Origin: Planctomycetota bacterium
GTDB lineage: Bacteria; Planctomycetota; Phycisphaerae; WQYP01; JAJZKY01
DNA: 10,922 nt
Reading direction: 5' to 3'
Assembly: GCA_021803885.1 (NCBI GenBank)
Contig: JAJZKY010000096.1
Location: 1-10,922, forward strand
Positions 1 through 4,762 of this stretch are shown here, piece after piece (position 1 is the stretch's first letter; every line of letters starts with the position of its first letter). The notes under the pieces are model-generated. The model searched no databases. It had not been told where the DNA came from and worked only from the letters and a program-made list of their open reading frames with translations. The position numbers were made by a program, and so were the translations under genes.

Positions 1-231
1 ATGGTTGGCGACTACATTTTTGATATTCAGGTGGCGAGGGCGGCGGGGGTGGCGAGCGTGCTTCTGTTGGATGCGGCGGCGCCGCGACCAACCTTTGCCG
101 ACGAGGCGGACTTTTGCATCTTTGATATTGCCGACATCGTACGGCTACTCGACGAGCCGGAAAAGTTCCGCCGTAAATCCCACGTATTTGCCAATGATTA
201 CCGCCAGCAGAAGTATGTTGAGAAAGGATAA
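1..231 (+). CDS. HAD-family hydrolase, C-terminal fragment (5' end outside window)
   Basis: This is the last 76 codons of a gene that begins to the left of the window; the ATG at position 1 is probably an internal methionine. The fragment opens with MVGDYIFDIQVARAAG, which matches the C-terminal acidic motif of haloacid dehalogenase-superfamily phosphatases (GD then D, followed by A..AG), where the aspartates bind Mg2+. Next come a hydrophobic beta strand (VASVLLLD) and the usual closing segment, in which a second strand (ADFCIFDIADIVRLL) sets the final helix. Family knowledge makes it a cytoplasmic phosphatase of the phosphoglycolate-phosphatase-like type. The substrate cannot be told because the cap domain and catalytic DxD motif lie outside the window. 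The TAA stop at 229-231 is 5 nt before the next start, so the two genes are probably co-transcribed. Confidence 0.8.
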   Translation: MVGDYIFDIQVARAAGVASVLLLDAAAPRPTFADEADFCIFDIADIVRLLDEPEKFRRKSHVFANDYRQQKYVEKG

Positions 232-236
232 ATGAA

Positions 237-1097
237 TTGCCGCATATAAAATGGAAATGGTGCTGTACTCGGCGAAGTGTTCCGTTGCTGGTTTGGATGG
301 TGAGCCTGCTGGGTGGGGTGGCATGGGGGGCGGATCACGCCGTCGCGATGCCGGCCCGCAAGCCGGCGGATGCCCAACCGACGCCGAGAGTGATTGCGGT
401 GCTTAACATGCTTCAGGCACGGGGCAAAAGTCTGCATAACTTCAGTGCCGATCTGAAGGTTACTGTGCATCATCTGCGTACCGATGAAAAGGACGTGAAT
501 ATCGGAAAAATCTGGTATTTGCGCAAAGGAACCACCACCGAGTTTGATATTCGCTTTAATCTGCTGGTTGTGGATGGGGCTATCGCCCGTCATCATGCCG
601 ATCACGACATTATTTTTGATGGTCGGTGGCTCATTGACCGTAACGGGTCGGCAAAAATATACCGCAAAATTCAACTGGTGGGGGATGGCAAAAAATTCGA
701 TCCCTTGCGGCTGGGGCAGGGGCCGATTCCGATACCCATTGGTCAAAAGCCCGCCACGGTGCTGCGGGATTTTCATGTGCACATCCTCCCCGACAAGGCT
801 CTACCTAGAGGCCATGGCTCCGCCGTGCGGTTGATTCAGTTGCGATTGACGCCGCGGGATAAACGGGCCTTTTCTTTTGTGCAGTTGGACTTTTGGATCA
901 ATCCGATTTTGGCGCTACCGGTAAAAATTCAGCGGATCGATTCGGATGGCACGCCGACGGTAGCGGTGCTTGACCACCTGAAGATCAATTGGCCGATGAA
1001 GCACAATTTTCATGTGACAACTCCGCCGCGCGGCAGCGGTTGGACGGTGGATGTGGAGCCGCTGAAGAAATCCCGCAGCGGCACGCCAAGGCGCTAG
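237..1097 (+). CDS. Exported LolA-like / outer-membrane lipoprotein-sorting-like protein
   Basis: The 286-residue protein has an N-terminal signal peptide: positive residues (KWK, RR), a hydrophobic core VPLLVWMVSLLGGVAWG, and likely cleavage near residue 31. The mature part shows the layout of LolA-like periplasmic proteins. A helix VIAVLNMLQARGKSLHNFSADLKV is followed by strands resembling a half-barrel (KIWYLRKGTTTEFDIRF, IIFDGRWLIDRN, VQLDFWINPILALPVKIQRID, AVLDHLKINWPM). Related proteins carry or sense lipid-like ligands in the periplasm; the actual ligand here is unknown. The chosen start is TTG at 237, because AAGGA at 224-228 lies 8 nt upstream and this start keeps the signal peptide whole. 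The ATG at 232 is in another frame and stops after five codons. An alternative ATG at 297 would cut into the signal peptide. The TAG stop at 1095-1097 lies inside the left end of the palindromic element. It probably shares an operon with the HAD gene. Confidence 0.75.
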   Translation: MPHIKWKWCCTRRSVPLLVWMVSLLGGVAWGADHAVAMPARKPADAQPTPRVIAVLNMLQARGKSLHNFSADLKVTVHHLRTDEKDVNIGKIWYLRKGTTTEFDIRFNLLVVDGAIARHHADHDIIFDGRWLIDRNGSAKIYRKIQLVGDGKKFDPLRLGQGPIPIPIGQKPATVLRDFHVHILPDKALPRGHGSAVRLIQLRLTPRDKRAFSFVQLDFWINPILALPVKIQRIDSDGTPTVAVLDHLKINWPMKHNFHVTTPPRGSGWTVDVEPLKKSRSGTPRR

Positions 1098-1127
1098 TGC
1101 TCTGTCACGCCTACAAATTAGGATTGA
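1094..1127 (+). repeat. Left 34-bp terminal inverted repeat
   Basis: This is the left arm of the palindromic element and is identical over 34 bases to the reverse complement of 1333-1366. It includes the TAG stop codon of the LolA-like gene at 1095-1097. The absence of any mismatch suggests a recent insertion or selection on the ends. Confidence 0.9.
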
Positions 1128-1225
1128 TTGGCCGCAAACGCCCCAACTGCAAGGAGCCAGCGGCGAAAACCGGCCGTGGCCCCATTGAGCCGATGCGACG
1201 CCGCAGGTGGGGCGTTTGCGACCAA
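1128..1225. repeat. Internal hairpin A of the palindromic element
   Basis: TTGGCCGCAAACGCCCCA at 1128-1145 pairs with TGGGGCGTTTGCGACCAA at 1208-1225, 17 of 18 positions. The only mismatch is C1132 against A1221, which is a G-U pair in a minus-strand transcript. Pairing continues weakly inward (1147-1152 with 1201-1206, where the two A-C oppositions are again U-G on the minus strand). The outer stem ends at 1127, so this arm branches directly from it. Confidence 0.8.
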
Positions 1226-1235
1226 CCCCGCGGGG

Positions 1236-1332
1236 CGGGGGCCAAGAGGCCGTGGGCTTTGTCGCTCGTCGTCAATGTATGTTCCCATACACAATCCTCC
1301 TCGCTTCGCGCCCACAACCCCTTGGCCCACCG
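1236..1332. repeat. Internal hairpin B of the palindromic element
   Basis: Positions 1236-1257 pair with 1310-1332 with one bulged base (A1329) and three mismatches: A1247-C1320, C1250-A1317 and C1251-A1316. All three become G-U wobbles in the minus-strand RNA. An apical stem TGTATG (1276-1281) / CATACA (1286-1291) closes a four-base loop. The right foot abuts the right terminal repeat at 1333, so the element can fold into a branched structure with the 34-bp stem as its base. Confidence 0.75.
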
Positions 1333-1366
1333 TCAATCCTAATTTGTAGGCGTGACAGAGCACTAG
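1333..1366 (-). repeat. Right 34-bp terminal inverted repeat
   Basis: This is the right arm of the palindromic element, a perfect inverted copy of 1094-1127, ending in CACTAG. It stops 24 nt before the end of the OmpA-like gene. Confidence 0.9.
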
Positions 1367-1390
1367 TTTTGGCGCCGGAGTCCGAAAGCG

Positions 1391-2332
1391 TTAGTTGCCT
1401 GCGGTGGGCGGAACTGTTCCACCGCCGGTCATCTGCGGCGCAGAGGCCGGATTGACGGGCGCGATATTGGTGGGATTTTGCGAACTTGCGGGTTGATCCG
1501 CAGCCGGCACATACGGGTTGTATTTAAGCTTGAGGGGCAGGATGAAAATATCCACGCGTCGATTCAACGGATTGCCCTGATGCCCCGGAGCATTGGCGGC
1601 AATGGGATGGGTTTTGCCCCAACCCGCCACCTGCATGCGGCGGTCCAGCACACCGTCATGGCGCAACACGTACATGACCGAGATGGCGCGATTGGTGGAC
1701 AAATACCAGTTGGTCGGATTCATGACACTGGCCCGATTGCGACGGATCGGCACGTCATCGGTATTGCCGACGAGCCGAATTTCGTTGTCGCCAATGGAAT
1801 TCATGTTCAGGATGGATGCGAACTGTTTAAGGGCCGCCCTGGCTGCCGGCCGCACCACAGTGGACCCCAGGTCAAAAAGCAAATCGCTTTTGAAACGAAT
1901 CAACCCCAGCTTGGGATTGTATTGGAGCAAATTGGGATATTCAGCCGCCAAACGGGCCAAGGCATCATTAACGGCGGCCGGCAGTTGTGGGGCGCTTCCC
2001 GCTAAGGCCAGCAGTTTATTGTAGCGGGCCTGCAGGCGGGCCAAACGCGCCTTGAGCGCGTTGACTTCTTTGAGCAGAGCCGCCGTTCCGCCGCCTTGCG
2101 CGTTAAGCAGGTTGTCTTTCTCGGCAATTTGGGCTTTCAAGTCGTTGATTTCACCGCGCAGGACGCCAAGTTGATGATCCGCGGCCGCCAATTGCGAGCG
2201 CATCTGGTTAAAAGCGGTCTCCAATTGCTTGTATTGTTCCTGTGATACACATCCTGTAGTGCCCACCAACGTGGCCAAAAGGCCAGCCATGACGGACACA
2301 CGAATAAGCCGGGGAATTACCAAGTGAGCCAT
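1391..2332 (-). CDS. OmpA/MotB-type peptidoglycan-binding lipoprotein with coiled coil
   Basis: The 313-residue protein begins with a lipoprotein signal peptide ending in a lipobox (LVGTTGC), so Cys28 should be lipidated. Residues about 30-108 are a long heptad-rich helix (QLETAFNQMRSQLAAADHQ, then EINDLKAQIAEKDNLL and LLKEVNALKARLARLQARY), predicted to be coiled coil. Residues about 140-268 are an OmpA C-like domain: LLFDLGSTVVRPAARAAL, then GNTDDVPI at 189-196, LSTNRAISVMYVL, and NRRVDIFIL at 257-265. The aspartate of TDD and the arginine of NRRVDI are the usual diaminopimelate-binding pair. The NTDDVPI and LSTNRA wording is closest to MotB, but there is no MotB transmembrane helix. A Pro/Ala/Asn-rich tail (about 275-313) ends it. 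The likely role is tethering a membrane to the cell wall. The ATG at 2332 has GGAG 8 nt upstream; a later ATG (2290) would leave a very short signal peptide. Confidence 0.88.
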   Translation of the reverse strand: MAHLVIPRLIRVSVMAGLLATLVGTTGCVSQEQYKQLETAFNQMRSQLAAADHQLGVLRGEINDLKAQIAEKDNLLNAQGGGTAALLKEVNALKARLARLQARYNKLLALAGSAPQLPAAVNDALARLAAEYPNLLQYNPKLGLIRFKSDLLFDLGSTVVRPAARAALKQFASILNMNSIGDNEIRLVGNTDDVPIRRNRASVMNPTNWYLSTNRAISVMYVLRHDGVLDRRMQVAGWGKTHPIAANAPGHQGNPLNRRVDIFILPLKLKYNPYVPAADQPASSQNPTNIAPVNPASAPQMTGGGTVPPTAGN

Positions 2333-2460
2333 AAGACAATCTCCATTTTCAAAATCACACCGTTATCCCTGGCTTTGAGCATGTGCCGGGATCATGTTTT
2401 CAAGACGTTAAATAATGAACTCGAACCACCTAAGCCACGGGTTAAGCCTGCCATCGCTGA
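2333..2460. other. Intergenic spacer between OmpA-like and HTH genes
   Basis: These 128 bases separate two leftward genes. The only firm element is the GGAG ribosome site just before the OmpA-like ATG. No convincing hairpin terminator or promoter with good -35 and -10 boxes was found, so read-through from the HTH gene is possible. Confidence 0.4.
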
Positions 2461-3390
2461 TTACCGGGACGCTGCTCTTCCAGCGAAAAACCCTACAAAA
2501 CCAAATAGCAGAGCTACCAAAACCAAGATACCGGCAAACAGCAGCAAGTTGGAAGCCAACGTGTGCAGCCAACCAGGTTCAAAACCTTGCACGCCTGCGG
2601 CACTAATAAGAATGGTCAACGCCATGGCCAAGATCGCTGCCAAGGCGAACCCGCCAAAAATCCCCGCCGTTGGATCGGGAGCTTCCACTACAGGAGAATA
2701 ACTGCTCATCATGGTCCCGGTGGGTTCGCTGCCGGTGGCTACCGCCGCAGTGCCGGCAGCGGTTTGACCGGCCTGATCAAAGACGCCGGAAGAGGAAGAT
2801 CCGATTCCGGTTTGGCCAGCTTTGGAACCTTCGCCGGGGTAAATCTCATCAAGTAGCTCTGCGCCCAAGCTGGTGTTATCGCTTTCGCGGGTTAAATCCA
2901 ACAAGCCAGAGCCGCTGCCCACCGAATCCAAGCCGGAAGGCGAAATGGCGTCATAAACCGGCGATGTAATCTGGGTTTGGGCGCTGGCGTCAATAGGCTT
3001 AACCTCGCGCTCGTCAAACACCCGTATAGGCCCTGTTGTTGGCGAAACTTTAATGGGAGGAGGTTTCGTGCCGGCTCCGGTTCCTGCGGCTGCGGGCGCT
3101 TTGGTTCCGCCCGCGGAAGGAGCTTTGGTTCCGGCGGACGAGTCGCCAGCCAACGCAATACCGCTGTCGCCGGCGGACGAAGCCAGGTTTAAAACGCCGG
3201 ACCCGGATCCAATACCGGTTCCACCCGACGTGTCGCGCAGGAGTGCATCGACTTGATCCACCTTGTACATTACCTTAGCGCCATCGCGAAACTCACGTAG
3301 CTTCCCCTGATCTACAAGTTCTTTAAGCTTATCCGGCGCCACGTTGAGTTTGGCGGTGGTTTCTTCGAGACTATAGAACATCTTGGCCAT
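2461..3390 (-). CDS. Excisionase/MerR-like HTH protein with two C-terminal membrane helices
   Basis: This 309-residue protein has three parts. Residues about 4-53 (MFYSLEETTAKLNVAPDKLK, then LVDQGKLREFRDGAKVMYKVDQVDALL) form a compact winged-helix fold like excisionase/MerR N-termini, with the LREFRDG turn and the YKVDQVD wing. Residues about 54-240 are low-complexity Gly/Ser/Ala/Pro, containing a sharper acidic block, GSGLLDLTRESDNTSLGAEL and DEIYPGEG, at 160-187. Residues 243-267 and 278-304 are strongly hydrophobic and should be two transmembrane helices. Proteins of this style are familiar in planctomycetes, but their function is not established as far as I know. Here a membrane-anchored DNA- or protein-binding adaptor is an inference. 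The ATG at 3390 has AGGAG 7 nt upstream, and a sigma70-like promoter lies at 3482-3510. Confidence 0.72.
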   Translation of the reverse strand: MAKMFYSLEETTAKLNVAPDKLKELVDQGKLREFRDGAKVMYKVDQVDALLRDTSGGTGIGSGSGVLNLASSAGDSGIALAGDSSAGTKAPSAGGTKAPAAAGTGAGTKPPPIKVSPTTGPIRVFDEREVKPIDASAQTQITSPVYDAISPSGLDSVGSGSGLLDLTRESDNTSLGAELLDEIYPGEGSKAGQTGIGSSSSGVFDQAGQTAAGTAAVATGSEPTGTMMSSYSPVVEAPDPTAGIFGGFALAAILAMALTILISAAGVQGFEPGWLHTLASNLLLFAGILVLVALLFGFVGFFAGRAASR

Positions 3391-3481
3391 AGGAAACTCC
3401 TAAGTTGCACGGAGCCTGTATCTGTTTGTCAACTCTATCCGATTAAAGCCTATTTTACAAGTCCAATCACTCATCACCAGC

Positions 3482-3510
3482 AGTATACCATCACAGCGTC
3501 GACGTGCCAG
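3482..3510 (-). promoter_or_regulatory. Sigma70-like extended -10 promoter for the HTH/membrane gene
   Basis: Reading the minus strand, CTGGCA (3510-3505; 4 of 6 to TTGACA) is followed after exactly 17 bases by TATACT (3487-3482; 5 of 6 to TATAAT). The -10 is preceded by TGG, giving an extended -10 element. Transcription would start near 3475, leaving an untranslated leader of about 85 nt before the ATG at 3390. The assignment is by consensus only. Confidence 0.5.
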
Positions 3511-3523
3511 GTTGCGGGGCGGC

Positions 3524-3982
3524 TTATTTTTTTGCCGGATTTTCCTTTTCAGGGAGTTTTTCGTGGTGTGCCGGCGGCCTGAGCAAGCTCACCATGGCTT
3601 TCACCTGGGCCGGTGTTGGCGAGGTGTTGTTATAGTCGTGCAAGAGCAGGTCAAAGCGATAATCGCGGGCGGCCACGAGCCTTAATCGCGAGGCACTTTC
3701 AAGAAAGCGGTACACGCAAAATACCTTCTTGCGCTGATCCACCAGCACCAGACCCCAGGATTTATCTCCCAGGCGAAGTGGCAGAATATAATTGTCGTGA
3801 CCTGATGTCACCGGCGCCCCAAAAGCCGCCCGTAATGTTCCGCCCGAGAATGCAGGACTTTGTTGGCCTCTCGGCCAAGCCATTACTGCAGCATTCATCA
3901 GCAGGGCAATCCCGATCAACCACAAGGCTCCATGAGATCGGCGCCGGAGCGAGGAGGCGTTTGTTGTTTCAGAATCATTCAT
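3524..3982 (-). CDS. Small single-pass membrane protein of unknown function
   Basis: About 152 residues from the ATG at 3982. After a short polar N-terminus (MNDSETTNASSLRRRSHG) comes one hydrophobic segment, ALWLIGIALLMNAAVMAW, preceded by positive charges. It should sit as an N-in, C-out anchor. The outside part has a strand-rich core (DNYILPLRLGDKSWGLVLVD, then KVFCVYRF) and an Arg/Asp-rich stretch (LRLVAARDYRFDLLLHDYNN), followed by a short helix PTPAQVKAMVSLL and a charged Lys/Glu tail. I do not recognise a named family. The compact core looks conserved and not random, and it may be a planctomycete-restricted protein. A TTG at 4003 would add seven residues, but neither start has a clear ribosome site. 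It lies between the HTH gene and the ferritin-like gene on the same strand. Confidence 0.62.
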   Translation of the reverse strand: MNDSETTNASSLRRRSHGALWLIGIALLMNAAVMAWPRGQQSPAFSGGTLRAAFGAPVTSGHDNYILPLRLGDKSWGLVLVDQRKKVFCVYRFLESASRLRLVAARDYRFDLLLHDYNNTSPTPAQVKAMVSLLRPPAHHEKLPEKENPAKK

Positions 3983-4101
3983 CAGCAGCCATGGTAAGCG
4001 CAAAGCAGGGGGCAGGGCAAGTGTGCACAGGGCTGGTGTCGCACCAGAGTAGAAATGTCCTTTTTTGAGGTTGTGCGAGGCAGTTGCATTGGGGTAACGT
4101 G

Positions 4102-4119
4102 TGAGACCTATGAGACCTA
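4102..4119. repeat. Tandem 9-bp duplication at the 3' end of the ferritin-like gene
   Basis: TGAGACCTA occurs twice in a row (4102-4110 and 4111-4119). Because 9 bp is three codons, the TAG stop of the ferritin-like gene is followed in frame by a second TAG. Confidence 0.8.
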
Positions 4120-4662
4120 TGGGCGGTGTGCGGCAATGGGCCGGAGGAACTGCAATGGGCAGCTTTCGGTGATTTGCCGGCCGATATCCTGTCCCATGCG
4201 CCGCAAAAGAATCACGCGTTGCAAACTGTCCTGGGAAAAAGTTGAAAAGATTTTCTTAATTTCCGGGTGGCGGGTTTGTGCGGCATAGCGTGCGTAAAAG
4301 GCGGCGATGCGCTTTTCGCTGGCAACAAGCATCTTCATGGCGTCGTCAAAATGGGCCTGATCGCGGGCGTCGAGAATTCGCGGGCCAACACACACCATAT
4401 TTTTTTCCTGGCCGTCCAAAAAAAAACAGGCGGATGGAAACAGTTTTTCCATTAAAGATCGCAGTTGATTTCGACGCAAGTCTTCCTGGGCCGCCATCTC
4501 TTGGAGGCCAAGGCGGAGCCGTGGATCAACGGCCTTTTCCGCCAGCACCATATAGCGATATACGGCAACGGACTGGCCAAAGGCTGCAATGGCTAACGCC
4601 TTGTCATCGCCGAGGCGGGATAAATCTGGCTGGTCGAATCGCTTGACCATAATTGCTATCAT
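4117..4662 (-). CDS. Ferritin-like / rubrerythrin-like four-helix protein with degenerate metal site
   Basis: About 181 residues from the ATG at 4662 (ATG 4650 is a possible alternative; neither has a strong ribosome site). Extending the frame further upstream would run into the divergent helicase gene and adds non-protein-like sequence. The pattern is a four-helix bundle: ALAIAAFGQSVAVYRYMVLA, LGLQEMAAQEDLRRNQLRSL, FDDAMKMLVASEKRIAAFYA and IKKIFSTFSQDSLQRVILL, with an inserted loop (about 75-103). Ferritin-like di-iron proteins usually carry E, ExxH, E and ExxH in these helices. Here E60 and E116 remain, but the histidine positions read Arg (EDLRR 60-64, DSLQR 145-149) and the first-helix Glu is not evident. 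The fold call is therefore better supported than an iron-binding role. It is divergent from the XPB helicase with about 100 bp between, so control may be shared. Confidence 0.62.
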   Translation of the reverse strand: MIAIMVKRFDQPDLSRLGDDKALAIAAFGQSVAVYRYMVLAEKAVDPRLRLGLQEMAAQEDLRRNQLRSLMEKLFPSACFFLDGQEKNMVCVGPRILDARDQAHFDDAMKMLVASEKRIAAFYARYAAQTRHPEIKKIFSTFSQDSLQRVILLRRMGQDIGRQITESCPLQFLRPIAAHRP

Positions 4663-4762
4663 ACCCGCGGCCGGCCGAGAAACAAAGACCGTATGAAAAC
4701 GTGTGCAATCTTTGCCGCGATGCGGTAATATCTGCTGGGCCGATAATAGACCGAGGGTCATG
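4663..4762. promoter_or_regulatory. Divergent spacer between ferritin-like and XPB genes
   Basis: About 100 bases between two divergent starts must hold the promoters of both the ferritin-like gene and the helicase operon. GATAAT at 4742-4747 and TAATAT at 4726-4731 resemble -10 boxes for the rightward gene, but neither has a good -35 at 16-18 bases. GAGGG at 4753-4757 is the probable ribosome site for the ATG at 4763. Function is inferred from gene layout. Confidence 0.4.

Larger units (their letters stand above)
1094..1366. mobile_element. 273-bp palindromic MITE-like element with perfect 34-bp terminal inverted repeats
   Basis: Positions 1094-1127 are the exact reverse complement of 1333-1366 (34 of 34). 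The ends read CTAGTGCTCTGTCACGCC... and ...GGCGTGACAGAGCACTAG. The outer CTAG on both sides may be a duplicated CTAG or TA target, or part of the repeat; because CTAG is itself palindromic this cannot be decided here. The interior has two adjacent hairpins, 1128-1145 with 1208-1225 and 1236-1257 with 1310-1332, separated by the 10-bp palindrome CCCCGCGGGG at 1226-1235. No convincing protein is encoded. Short size, perfect ends and no transposase fit a non-autonomous miniature element moved in trans. CTAG or TA targets are known for IS630- and IS5-type transposases, but the parent family is only a guess. It lies between convergent genes and could also end transcription from both sides. Confidence 0.72.

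Noticed and set aside
198..782. A 194-codon minus-strand frame opposite the LolA-like gene
   Set aside because: It is antisense to a protein with a clear signal peptide and ribosome site, and its own product shows no signal, domain or ribosome site.
1111..1363. Several 68-82 codon frames inside the palindromic element, on both strands
   Set aside because: They arise because the sequence is palindromic and GC-rich; the products are Arg/Pro-rich with no family features, and no frame spans the element as a transposase would.
3404..3432. A perfect TTGACA on the minus strand (3432-3427) as the -35 box for the HTH gene
   Set aside because: At 17 bases downstream the sequence is TGCAAC, a poor -10; the CTGGCA-17-TATACT pair further upstream is better.
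4672..4736. Possible GC-rich hairpins in the divergent spacer (CGGCCGGCC and CCGCGATGCGG)
   Set aside because: The stems are very short, and at this GC content such palindromes are expected by chance.
4703..4762. Longer N-terminus for the XPB helicase starting at 4703
   Set aside because: The added 20 residues do not resemble XPB N-termini, lie within the divergent promoter spacer, and have a worse ribosome site than the ATG at 4763.
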